A DNA stretch of 47,117 nucleotides from a virus, in IMG/VR virus record IMGVR_UViG_3300032360_001291, positions 1 to 47,117 of that record. One strand, given 5' to 3'. Position 1 is the stretch's first letter. Every line of letters begins with the position of its first letter. Below, piece by piece: positions 1-6,349 of this stretch. The notes beneath the pieces are model-generated. The model made no database searches, was not told the origin of the DNA, and worked only from the letters and a program-made list of their open reading frames with translations. The position numbers were made by a program, and so were the translations under genes.

Positions 1-1
1 G

Positions 2-72
2 GTGTTCGATGGGGTGTTCGATGGGGGTACAGGTGTTCGATGGAGAAGGTCATGGTCGAACGGGTGTTCGAT
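2..72. repeat. Cluster of four GTGTTCGAT repeats
   Basis: The 9-mer GTGTTCGAT occurs at 2-10, 14-22, 33-41 and 64-72, with G-rich spacers. The last copy is one arm of a perfect LexA-type palindrome (56-71). The same 9-mer recurs in the non-coding spacers near 24035 and 25788. The cluster is non-coding and operator-like. Its target is probably a gene left of the window, because the nearest gene on the right ends at 236 and reads towards it. Confidence 0.75.
56..71. promoter_or_regulatory. Perfect actinobacterial SOS (LexA) box
   Basis: TCGAAC-GGGT-GTTCGA is a perfect palindrome matching the actinobacterial LexA consensus TCGAACN4GTTCGA. A second perfect box lies at 24027-24042. The regulated gene is not visible here. 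Binding by host LexA is inferred from the match only. Confidence 0.65.
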
Positions 73-97
73 GAGGGGGGGGTACCCCTACCCTCCA

Positions 98-134
98 CCT
101 ACCCACACGCAATTACCCCTATCCACCCGTAATT
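98..134 (+). repeat. Two 17-bp direct repeats, iteron-like
   Basis: CCTACCCACACGCAATT (98-114) and CCTATCCACCCGTAATT (118-134) match at 14 of 17 positions with a 20-bp period. A partial third copy starts near 87, beside the palindrome GGGGTACCCC (79-88). They could be iterons or operators. No replication initiator gene is visible next to them. The rest of 135-235 shows no further structure. Confidence 0.45.
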
Positions 135-235
135 GTAAAGAGGTCCAACTTTTCGACGGTGTCACGCCTGTCTGGGGGGCTATGCGCGATTTTTTGGGGT
201 TCGCTTTTGTTTGGATTGTTTTATCCGACGGTGGG

Positions 236-424
236 CTAGTTGGTGTGTGCTTGGGCGATTGCTCTGATGTCTAGTAGGTGGTCTTGGATTTCGGTTGCGG
301 GGATGTTGTGGCGGCTTCCGGTTGCTTTGAGGAAGTTGTCGATTTCTTCGATGAGTTGTTCACCTGCGGTGGGCGGGGTTTCTTCGGTGGTGGTTTCTTC
401 TGTGATGGTCGCTTCTTCGGTCAT
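236..424 (-). CDS. Small acidic hypothetical protein (62 aa)
   Basis: The first 20 residues are almost entirely Glu and Thr and look disordered. They are followed by a predicted amphipathic helix (EQLIEEIDNFLKATG) and a second helix ending near the C-terminus. The ATG is preceded by AAAGGA at a suitable distance and lies inside the stop of the upstream gene (421-582), so the two are probably translationally coupled. It is the last gene of a three-gene leftward set. The family is not recognised. The pairing of an acidic tail with helices would suit a small binding or inhibitor protein, but that is inference only. Confidence 0.6.
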   Translation of the reverse strand: MTEEATITEETTTEETPPTAGEQLIEEIDNFLKATGSRHNIPATEIQDHLLDIRAIAQAHTN

Positions 425-582
425 GTTTGGTCCTTTAAGATTTTGGCCGTTTCAGGGATGATTGCTGCTAGTGATCTTGGGGTGTGGTGTTCTTCTCCGT
501 TTTCGTCTACCCAGTGTACCCACATGTATGGGTTGGCGAGGTTACCGGTGATTTGGCTGAGGTCATATTTTTCTCTAGCCAT
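421..582 (-). CDS. Small hypothetical protein (53 aa)
   Basis: This 53-codon gene starts MAREKYDL and ends KILKDQT. Its start overlaps the stop of the preceding gene by 8 bp (575-582), and its TGA overlaps the ATG of the next gene by 4 bp, which is the typical packing of a phage operon. The middle (YMWVHWVDENGEEHH) looks like a short beta hairpin as in small SH3-like or DUF folds, and the end is helical. There are no cysteines and no membrane segment. The family is not recognised. The support is the tight overlap on both sides and protein-like composition. Confidence 0.6.
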   Translation of the reverse strand: MAREKYDLSQITGNLANPYMWVHWVDENGEEHHTPRSLAAIIPETAKILKDQT

Positions 583-811
583 GTTCTGCCTTGTATGGGT
601 TGCGCCATGAGTCGTATGCGGTGGAGCGTTTTTGTGGTTCGCCGGTTCCGCCGTTTAGGTAGTTTACTCGGGCTGATGCGTCTTTTTGGTGAATCCATTC
701 GGATTCCATTATGAACTCGTTGTATGGCTTACCGTCATGGCTGTATTTGGTCATGTAGAAGCCCACTAGCCATCTACCTTCTTCTTGCCAACCCTTGATG
801 TACACATACAT
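575..811 (-). CDS. Small hypothetical protein (78 aa)
   Basis: The protein begins with beta-strand-like segments (MYVYIKGW, RWLVGFYMT) and includes a basic, polar C-terminal third. The aromatic-rich start (YVYIKGWQEEGRWLVGFY) resembles small phage proteins of unknown function. AGAGG lies 8-10 bases before the ATG. Upstream are a perfect -10 hexamer (874-879) and the recurrent TAATACTAT motif (833-841), making this the promoter-proximal gene of a leftward three-gene operon. Function is unknown. Confidence 0.65.
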   Translation of the reverse strand: MYVYIKGWQEEGRWLVGFYMTKYSHDGKPYNEFIMESEWIHQKDASARVNYLNGGTGEPQKRSTAYDSWRNPYKAEHG

Positions 812-832
812 GTTCTGGACCTCTGTTCCAAA

Positions 833-841
833 TAATACTAT
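833..841. promoter_or_regulatory. TAATACTAT motif, copy 1
   Basis: TAATACTAT lies 22 bp upstream of the leftward start at 811. Read on the minus strand it is ATAGTATTA, with TATTAT as a possible -10. Exact copies occur in two other intergenic regions (12122-12130 and 25852-25860). It could be a phage promoter element or a regulator site. Confidence 0.45.
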
Positions 842-873
842 CCGTAGGACGACTATGCCGCCCCTGTTTTCCG

Positions 874-879
874 ATTATA
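874..879 (-). promoter_or_regulatory. Probable -10 element for the leftward small-gene operon
   Basis: The minus strand reads TATAAT, a perfect -10, preceded by TTG. Predicted transcription would begin about 867 and give a leader of roughly 55 bases to the ATG at 811. No good -35 hexamer is visible. Confidence 0.45.
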
Positions 880-959
880 CAAATTTTTTCGCGAATTAAC
901 TACTTTGGGGGTTGGCCCGTCCCGTAGGGGTTGGGGCAGGGCCGTTTCCGACCCCACCC

Positions 960-1397
960 CGGGTTGGCCTTGCGGTGCCAAGCAGTGCCTCGCCGCGCCT
1001 TGCCGCGCCTCGCCTGCCGTGCCTCGCCTAGTCACGCCGAACCGCGCCCCGCCCTGCCTCGGCTTGCCTAGCCTGCCGTGCATTGCCATGCCAGTCCGTG
1101 CCGCTCCACGCCGCTCCATGACTCGCCATGCCTTGCCTGCCATGCCTTGCCTTCCCATGCCGTACCATGCCTTGCCTTTCCATGCCTGCCACGATGTTGC
1201 CGTGCCCCGACAAGCCTTGCCTAGCCTTGCCTGCCTCGCCTTGTCGCGCCATTCCGAGCCCTGCCTTGCCAAGCCTCGCCATGCCTGCCCTGCCTCGTCA
1301 AGCCATTCCATGTCCTGCCTTGCCCCGTCATGCCTTGCCTGCCTTGCCGCGTTGAGCCGTGCAGCGCCGCGCCTGTCCGCGCCATGCCCCGCCTTGA
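960..1397. repeat. Degenerate pentanucleotide (NNGCC) repeat, about 440 bp
   Basis: The plus strand is an almost unbroken series of 5-base units whose last three bases are mostly GCC (TTGCC, ATGCC, TCGCC, GCGCC). Occasional 4-base units reset the phase. Because 5 is coprime with 3, every frame gives spurious pentapeptide repeats (the minus frame reads ARQGK-, AWHGM-like), so the open frames here are not called as genes. The segment has strong strand asymmetry (G-rich minus strand). It sits between a terminator (1415-1441) and the promoter at 874. The rest of 842-1452 holds only those elements. Confidence 0.85.
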
Positions 1398-1414
1398 CGG
1401 TCCTTGGTAAAGAG

Positions 1415-1441
1415 AAAAAGGGGGGAGCCGAAGCCCCCCCC
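1415..1441 (-). terminator. Rho-independent terminator of the 1453-2696 operon
   Basis: On the minus strand a GC stem (GGGGGG-GC paired with GC-CCCCCC, one bulged T) closes a TTCG tetraloop and is followed by TTTTT. It lies 12 bp beyond the stop codon of the gene ending at 1453. The T tract on the minus side only marks it as leftward. Confidence 0.88.
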
Positions 1442-1452
1442 TCTAAAAACGA

Positions 1453-1911
1453 TTACTCGTCCTCCAACGCTGCTTCGATAGCCTCAGAAACAACCGCCCA
1501 CTTAGGATCAAAGTTGTCTGCGACTGTCTGATAAACGTCAATCTCGTCACGGAATCGCACTGCCTTAGCCTTCATGCGATTCAGAAGGTTATCGGCCCGC
1601 ACAGGATCAGCCAGAATATCTACTGTCCGCTCCCAACCGCTACGGTCCTCGTTCTGAGACAACATCTTGACATTGACCTTCCGGATCTCTCCAGAACCTG
1701 CCGGAACCTCAATCCTGATCTCATAACGATTGATCAGATGCTCCGCCTGTTCAAGACGAAACTGATGGCCCGCTACCTTGTCATTCCACTCAAATGATGT
1801 ATGGAGAACATTGTCTGGATCCTTGGCAGTATCAACCACGAGTTCTGTCGTGATCTTGCCATTCTTCGCAAGGATGTCCAGTAGTTCATCTCTTTTAGGA
1901 TTATCAATCAT
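1453..1911 (-). CDS. Conserved-type phage protein of unknown function (152 aa)
   Basis: The N-terminal part (DELLDILAKNGKITTELVVDTAKD) looks like a small helical or winged-helix segment, followed by a beta-rich middle and a helical C-terminus ending EAIEAALEDE. The ATG overlaps the upstream stop (TAATG), so it is coupled to the gene at 1911-2696. A strong terminator follows its stop, so the two genes form one transcription unit. No catalytic motif or membrane segment is visible. The helical start and charged composition would allow DNA binding, but this is a guess. Confidence 0.75.
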   Translation of the reverse strand: MIDNPKRDELLDILAKNGKITTELVVDTAKDPDNVLHTSFEWNDKVAGHQFRLEQAEHLINRYEIRIEVPAGSGEIRKVNVKMLSQNEDRSGWERTVDILADPVRADNLLNRMKAKAVRFRDEIDVYQTVADNFDPKWAVVSEAIEAALEDE

Positions 1912-2696
1912 TAGATTACGTTACCTTTCATAGTAGTTATTCCGCATGCTTCAAGGTCAACCTTGAACCGTCCAAATGTGCCACCTGACGAATTCGGTGA
2001 ACTGGGACGCCATTCGCCGACCCCTCCGAGTCCGGCTGCATTTACCAATGTAGCCACTGACTCAAGATCAATCTGATGTGGCAGATAGGTAACTGCCAAT
2101 GTCGTTGACCACTCTGTAAACATCGGTCGGTAACGCAAGTCAGTCTGGTTCATTCCAACCTTGACATGATCCTCACGCATGATGCACTCTTCAAACTCCA
2201 ACGGCATCAACTGATCTGCACCATGTCCATGGAAGAACAAGGCAGTCTTGATTGACTTTTTGGTAACTGACTTATCAAACAATCCCGTGGCGTCAGCCGT
2301 GGCGATCTTGAATGCTGTAACCGGATGTCCGGGCTGGCCGTTCTCCAACAGATACTTTGCCGCTTCGAATTCCGCTTGCGGATCCCGAGGTGGACGCTCT
2401 GCCTTGATCGTGCCCTTACCTTGCATAGCCTCTAACATCATCTTCATCGCTTTTTCATCGAAACGATGCTGGATCAACGGTGCGATTCCGGTTATCGGAA
2501 TAAACGCCGTAATCTCTTCAAAAGGCTTGATCGAAATCAAAGCCTTCCTGCCTTCAGTAGCCTCGGCTACCTTCTTGGCCTCTTTCACTGCGGCAATCTG
2601 ACGCTTGGCCTCAGCCTTAGTTACGCTCTTGCGAGCAGGTGTCTTTGTAATGGATCCGCTCTTGGCGGATACGGATGACTTAGTTGTTGATGCCAT
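1911..2696 (-). CDS. Conserved phage protein with PLIQH and GVGEWRP motifs, unknown function (261 aa)
   Basis: A basic, Ala/Lys-rich N-terminus (residues 1-55) precedes a beta-rich domain that begins with ITGIAPLIQHRF. The domain contains RPPRDPQAEFEAAKY and DLRYRPMFTEW, and ends with GVGEWRPSSP and a Gly-rich GGTFGRF loop. I recall this combination of motifs from many phage genomes as an uncharacterised family. The 'GxxPLIxH' strand near the start of the domain and the terminal Gly-rich loop recall RAMP-type folds (Cas5/Cas7), but that likeness is untested. It is the first gene of the operon terminated at 1415-1441. Confidence 0.8.
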   Translation of the reverse strand: MASTTKSSVSAKSGSITKTPARKSVTKAEAKRQIAAVKEAKKVAEATEGRKALISIKPFEEITAFIPITGIAPLIQHRFDEKAMKMMLEAMQGKGTIKAERPPRDPQAEFEAAKYLLENGQPGHPVTAFKIATADATGLFDKSVTKKSIKTALFFHGHGADQLMPLEFEECIMREDHVKVGMNQTDLRYRPMFTEWSTTLAVTYLPHQIDLESVATLVNAAGLGGVGEWRPSSPNSSGGTFGRFKVDLEACGITTMKGNVI

Positions 2697-2707
2697 AAAC
2701 GAGCACC

Positions 2708-2722
2708 CTAGCGAGGCGCTAG
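2708..2722. repeat. Short perfect inverted repeat
   Basis: CTAGCG-AGG-CGCTAG forms a perfect 6-bp stem between the start of one leftward gene (2696) and the stop of another (2739). No T tract follows on the minus strand, so it is more likely an operator or weak pause site than a full terminator. Confidence 0.4.
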
Positions 2723-2738
2723 TCGAAAAACAACCTGT

Positions 2739-2894
2739 CTATGAAGAAATCTTAGATCCAGCCTTCCAGCCGACAAATGCTCCCACTGGAACGAGTGCTG
2801 CAAACGCCCACCACTCTCCAACGAGCCCGCCAGCAATAGTGCCTCCGGAGATAGCGAAGATTACGCCGAAGAATAGATGCGGTAGTGTTTTCAT
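2739..2894 (-). CDS. Small two-helix membrane protein (51 aa)
   Basis: The protein has two hydrophobic segments, about residues 4-26 (LFFGVIFAISGGTIAGG) and 28-47 (WWAFAALVPVGAFVGWKAG), separated by a short GEW turn. It ends with a short charged tail. The start is placed at the ATG at 2894, preceded by GAAAGG six bases upstream. A longer frame begins at 2936 but lacks a ribosome site. Size and topology would fit a small holin-like or membrane-targeting phage protein; nearby is a lysozyme-like secreted enzyme (5364-6212). It follows a highly structured leader (2929-3090). Function is unproven. Confidence 0.65.
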   Translation of the reverse strand: MKTLPHLFFGVIFAISGGTIAGGLVGEWWAFAALVPVGAFVGWKAGSKISS

Positions 2895-2928
2895 ATCGTT
2901 ACCTTTCTTATCGGATACGGAGGGGGAC

Positions 2929-3090
2929 GGAGCCATCTTACGGGCCGCAATCCCTGCCTTCTACCCTTGGTGGTGAAAAGGGGAGGCTGGGCAAAAACCC
3001 GTGTACTCGTGGGTATACGGTAGGACTAATCCGACATACCAGTGAGGCAGATGGCTCCTTAACCCGGGTAGAAAGGAAGGCCCGGGCTTA
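2929..3090 (-). ncRNA. Candidate structured RNA or leader element
   Basis: A perfect 10-bp inverted repeat, GGAGCCATCT (2929-2938) and AGATGGCTCC (3049-3058), encloses about 110 bases that can form further stems on the minus strand. These include GGTAT/ATACC around GGA-TTAG-TCC, ACCC/GGGT, and GCCT plus CCCTT paired with AAGGG plus AGGC. A GC-rich hairpin (CCCGGG at 3063-3068 and 3081-3086) lies just upstream. The element immediately precedes the ribosome site of the 2739-2894 gene, so it could be a 5' regulatory leader or a processed small RNA. No named RNA family is recognised. Strand is inferred from the downstream gene. Confidence 0.45.
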
Positions 3091-3122
3091 GTCCCCCCCT
3101 CGTTCGTGATGAGTTCCAGTTA

Positions 3123-4067
3123 TCATTGTCCAGACCACAAGTTGTCCAATCCTCTAACCATACCACCCGCACGAAGATAGTCAACGGCAGCAGAAAGTTT
3201 GAAGTACGTCTTACCCTCCACACCAATGGGGTAGCGGTCTTCCAACAGTCGCACCGTGGCTTCAAACGGATACCCGTCCCATTCTGCATCGAACAACGTG
3301 TACGGCGCATCGTTCGGAGTCGGGGTTGTTTCTCCGCCACCGGCGTTGGTAATCTCTGGTAGTTCTTGTTCCGGCGCCATTCCGGTGGTTTCTGCGAGGA
3401 CCACTGCGGTGGTCGTCGGGGCGGGAACTTCTGGTTCGGATGCTTCCTGCTCTGGCGCTGGTTCTGGTTCTGGGTCGGGAGGAGGGGGAGGAAGCGTCGT
3501 CGTTGTCGTGGTGGTCGTGGGGAGGTTCGACTCCCAAACACCGTCTTCGTTGATTTCCATGACGGGTATCGAATATCCGTAGTCGCCCATGCAGAGTGAC
3601 TGCCAGACGGTCCACGATGGGGTCATCGGGTTCGCCGCAGCCCAGTAGGGATCGTTGAACCTGCGGATGACCATGTTGGCATCCAAGATCCATTCGGGCA
3701 CCTTGCCGGAAGCGAACATCAGTTCTTCGATTTCGGGGTGGTCGCCGTTGGCCCAGTCGTGGATGGACAGAATCATGCCGTCTTCCAGACCGCCAGCCCA
3801 ATTATCCCACGCCGGAATCGTGCCGTCCTCCAGCACGGTATTGCCCTTGCCTCCGTGGAGTTCTTCGTAGTAGCGGAACACGATGCCGGGAGGAATGGTT
3901 CCGTCGGCTTCCATCGTGGTGATGTGTGCCGCCCACTCGTCGTAGGTCATGTGGATGTACCCGTACTCAGTGGAGCAGGGCGAGTAGATGGTGTCGTGAG
4001 TGGCGCTAGCCGGAGTGGCAGTTAGAACTGTCCCAAAGACGGCCGCAGCGACCAGCAACTTCAGCAT
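3123..4067 (-). CDS. Secreted protein with Thr/Pro-rich linker (314 aa)
   Basis: A Sec signal peptide is clear: Lys at position 3, a hydrophobic core, then a probable cut after TPASA (residue 22). The N-terminal domain (about 23-180) is rich in Trp, Asp and Glu. It is followed by an eight-Thr run, a Pro run, and a Pro/Glu/Ala/Thr linker to about residue 255. A C-terminal domain of about 55 residues follows (FDAEWDGYPFEATVRLLEDRY). Poly-Thr/Pro linkers of this type are frequent in exported Acidimicrobiia proteins, so the gene may be host-derived. AGGACC precedes the ATG. Possible roles are cell-surface binding or superinfection exclusion, but no family is recognised. Confidence 0.75.
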   Translation of the reverse strand: MLKLLVAAAVFGTVLTATPASATHDTIYSPCSTEYGYIHMTYDEWAAHITTMEADGTIPPGIVFRYYEELHGGKGNTVLEDGTIPAWDNWAGGLEDGMILSIHDWANGDHPEIEELMFASGKVPEWILDANMVIRRFNDPYWAAANPMTPSWTVWQSLCMGDYGYSIPVMEINEDGVWESNLPTTTTTTTTLPPPPPDPEPEPAPEQEASEPEVPAPTTTAVVLAETTGMAPEQELPEITNAGGGETTPTPNDAPYTLFDAEWDGYPFEATVRLLEDRYPIGVEGKTYFKLSAAVDYLRAGGMVRGLDNLWSGQ

Positions 4068-4093
4068 AATTGGTCCTAGGTTGTGAGGGTATG

Positions 4094-4444
4094 TTATTTT
4101 TTTCTCGCTGTCTTAAGGGGTAGTCCCTTATACAGATTTTCTGCCGCCGGAAAACGGCGACTACTTCTTAGTGCTTGAGCAAGTTGATGCCTCGCCGCTG
4201 CAATCTTGGCTACCTCATCTATGGCGATATCGTACATGCCCTGCTCAATGATTTCAACAAGGCGTTTAGGGTTGGGCAATCTCTGCGGAGGGCACTCATG
4301 CCTTCCGTTGATTTCGTCCAAACGATCCAAGGCGGCGTGTCCTGCTACGCAGGCCGCGTTGACTTGTGCTTTGGTGCTGAAATACCCCAAATGTACATCT
4401 TTACCGTTGTGCCTAATTTTGGCGCGCAGTTTACTAGTAGCCAT
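4094..4444 (-). CDS. AP2-like DNA-binding protein (116 aa)
   Basis: The first 45 residues (RAKIRHNGKDVHLGYFST then alternating Ala) match the AP2/integrase-type three-strand-plus-helix pattern: a GK turn, HLGYF strand and an Ala-rich helix. In phages this domain is often attached to HNH homing nucleases. Here no HNH follows; instead there is a helical region with PNPKRLVEIIEQGMYDIAI and a basic C-terminus ending ARKK. It could be a free-standing DNA-binding protein or the remnant of a homing nuclease. No clear ribosome site is visible before the ATG. Confidence 0.6.
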   Translation of the reverse strand: MATSKLRAKIRHNGKDVHLGYFSTKAQVNAACVAGHAALDRLDEINGRHECPPQRLPNPKRLVEIIEQGMYDIAIDEVAKIAAARHQLAQALRSSRRFPAAENLYKGLPLKTARKK

Positions 4445-4484
4445 GACTGAAGGCTACTGACCGATCGTACAATTCACAACCTGT

Positions 4485-5180
4485 TCAGGTCGCAAGTTTT
4501 TCTGGCTTGCAGAAAACCAGCAGGGATTCATGGGGTATTCGATGTTCGGCATTTTCTCCATGGGTTAGTCCAGAAACCGGAATAATGCGTGTGTCCTGTT
4601 GCTTGAAACCCATAGTTCTGCATGTTTCTGCATGCCATTGCGTAACATGCTGTATCTGTCCGTTTCTAATGTGATCTTTGATATTTATTATTAAATGTCC
4701 ACCTACTTTAAGAATCTTCTTAGCCTCTAACCATGCTTCGGTGTGGAAGTGTTTGTATTCCTCGCCCCACTGCATCCCCGCCGCGCTGCCTTTAGTTAGT
4801 TCCCGACCGAGGTAATGCCGGTAGGTGTGTCGTTTGCTGTCATCCTTGGCGTCGTGGTGATCGGCCATGCGGTTGCCGAAACATGGCGAGGTAACTACGG
4901 CGTCGAAGTATTTCTCGTCATATCCGGTCCTTAGAGCGCTACCCACGGCAGTACCTTCTCGTTGGTACGCCCATTCCGGTTCAATCTCTATACCCGTCGT
5001 CATGTACGGCAGATCGTGAATCGTGCCGATTCCGGCAAAAGGATCCAAAATTAAGAGTGTGGGATTGTCCCCAAGAATTTCGATGACTTCATTTAAATGT
5101 TTGGCCGTGAATTTGGCTGGATGCGGAGGGGGTAACGGATGGTGGGCGTCTTGGTCGGGCCAGTTCGGGTCGATACTCAC
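4485..5180 (-). CDS. DNA N4/N6 methyltransferase (231 aa)
   Basis: The SAM-binding motif is DPFAGIGT (residues 46-53), followed by an acidic GIEIEPEW strand. The catalytic motif IV appears as TSPCFGNRM (97-105), a TSPPY-type variant seen in N4-cytosine or N6-adenine enzymes. The C-terminal half has the WxxEAKKILKVGGHLIINIKDHIR strand and helix typical of beta-class-like methyltransferases. No specificity domain or adjacent nuclease is present, so it is probably an orphan methylase giving protection from host restriction or marking phage DNA. It starts with GTG overlapping the TGA of the gene at 5177-5371. Confidence 0.88.
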   Translation of the reverse strand: MSIDPNWPDQDAHHPLPPPHPAKFTAKHLNEVIEILGDNPTLLILDPFAGIGTIHDLPYMTTGIEIEPEWAYQREGTAVGSALRTGYDEKYFDAVVTSPCFGNRMADHHDAKDDSKRHTYRHYLGRELTKGSAAGMQWGEEYKHFHTEAWLEAKKILKVGGHLIINIKDHIRNGQIQHVTQWHAETCRTMGFKQQDTRIIPVSGLTHGENAEHRIPHESLLVFCKPEKLAT

Positions 5181-5371
5181 GACTTTCCCCGATATTTTCT
5201 TTTTAGTTTCATCTGACGGGGGGCTGGCTGACCCTCATGTCGGACAGTGTGACTTGTCCCCGCCTTGTGTCCTTTTGGACCCGGCTCGTCTTTCTTATAG
5301 AAGGTGATGATCCCGAATGGAGTGCTGTAGACATCCTTGGCTTCATCTGATTCGATCAATTCTTTATCCAT
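5177..5371 (-). CDS. Small basic hypothetical protein (64 aa)
   Basis: The start is placed at the ATG at 5371, with GGAAGGA nine bases upstream and an 8-bp overlap with the lysin stop codon. A longer frame to 5557 lies wholly inside the lysin gene and is ignored. The first 30 residues are acidic with a short beta segment (TPFGIITFYKKDEP). The C-terminus is strongly basic (QMKLKRKYRGKS). The family is not recognised. Its position between a lysin and a methyltransferase with start/stop overlaps on both sides supports expression as part of this operon. Confidence 0.6.
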   Translation of the reverse strand: MDKELIESDEAKDVYSTPFGIITFYKKDEPGPKGHKAGTSHTVRHEGQPAPRQMKLKRKYRGKS

Positions 5372-6212
5372 GTGGTGTGTCCTTCCAACATGATTTACTT
5401 GGGTTCCAATGATGGACCCCGCTGTTATAGAATAGCCACGCCGCCACAGCGACGTTGGCTCGTCCGTGGAACGGGTGGTAGTCACCCCATCCGGCTCTTT
5501 CGGATCTTTCCGCCCAATACTTAGCGAGGTGTTGGAACCAGCCGACGGCGAGAGCATCGGACACTACCTCTGAACCAACGTCATGGGTTTGCCCGCTGGA
5601 CTCGCAGAAGGCAATCATGCGAGCCAATGCCCTGTCCTCGGGTTGGAAGTATTCGTTGATTAGTTCTCCCAAGGTGGGAAGTTCGTAATGTTCGTCGCCC
5701 GGCTCGCACCCGTGGGAACACGGCGTCAGTGTCTGTCCAAACTCCGGGTAGTTCTGATAGAGGAGGGCCTGCGGGCCACCAAGCGATTCAACGTGGGCCT
5801 TGCGTGTCTGCGGCCCGTAGACACCGTCAACAGATCGCATTCCAAGTTCTATCTGGAGGGCGGTGACCTCTAGGGATCGTTCAAAATACTGGTACTGCTC
5901 GCCGGTCATGGAGTTGGAGGATCTCGTGTGAACACGCGGAAGCGTCGTGGTAGTCGTGGTCGTACTTGTTGTTGTACTCGTCGTGGTTACCGCCACAAGG
6001 GTCGGGCGCACGATCGCGATCGTAGTGGTACTCGTAGTGGTACTCGTTGTGGTGCTGGTTGTGGTTGCCGGAGGTTTCGATGTGGCGGTTACAGCCTTGG
6101 TCGGGTTGTGGCCACTGATCGGAGCAACGTTTCCGGCAGTTGTGCCATCGAAGCAGGATGCCGTCCATGCAAAAATAGTTAGGAGAGTCCCAACGGCGAT
6201 TCGTGAAAGCAT
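5364..6212 (-). CDS. Secreted lysozyme/transglycosylase-like lysin with peptidoglycan-binding-like domain (282 aa)
   Basis: The ATG at 6212 is chosen because GGAGAGGAG sits just upstream. Residues 1-20 are an export signal ending in TAS-C20, a weak lipobox. Residues 48-91 form a TTST-type linker. About 100-145 resembles a peptidoglycan-binding domain (ALQIELGMRSVDGVYGPQTR). Residues 180-282 resemble a lysozyme/SLT fold, with probable catalytic Glu204 in FCESSG, then AVGWFQ and ANVAVAAWLFYNSG. It probably cleaves host peptidoglycan after Sec export, or acts at entry. Unlike a classic endolysin it carries its own signal, so it may not need a holin for export. It heads a leftward group ending in a methyltransferase. 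Confidence 0.82.
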   Translation of the reverse strand: MLSRIAVGTLLTIFAWTASCFDGTTAGNVAPISGHNPTKAVTATSKPPATTTSTTTSTTTSTTTIAIVRPTLVAVTTTSTTTSTTTTTTTLPRVHTRSSNSMTGEQYQYFERSLEVTALQIELGMRSVDGVYGPQTRKAHVESLGGPQALLYQNYPEFGQTLTPCSHGCEPGDEHYELPTLGELINEYFQPEDRALARMIAFCESSGQTHDVGSEVVSDALAVGWFQHLAKYWAERSERAGWGDYHPFHGRANVAVAAWLFYNSGVHHWNPSKSCWKDTPHG

Positions 6213-6228
6213 GGTCGCTCCTCTCCAG

Positions 6229-6258
6229 TTGACCAAAGTCCACAGTGTTAGGTATGCT
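6229..6258 (+). promoter_or_regulatory. Candidate promoter for the rightward replication block
   Basis: TTGACC (6229-6234) and TATGCT (6253-6258) are separated by 18 bp in the spacer between the divergent lysin (start 6212) and the gene at 6350. The match is moderate. The predicted leader is about 85 bases. Confidence 0.4.
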
Positions 6259-6349
6259 GGTGTGAGCCTCTACAGTGTACTCCTGCGGGCTGATCGCCTC
6301 TAGAGGGTATACGAAAAGATCGGCCGGTCACAACCTGCGAGGAAAATTC

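Noticed and set aside
853-1531. Long open frames on both strands across the pentanucleotide repeat
   Set aside because: All frames encode repetitive pentapeptides because a 5-base repeat shifts through every frame. There is no ribosome site and no family-like sequence, so they are treated as non-coding.
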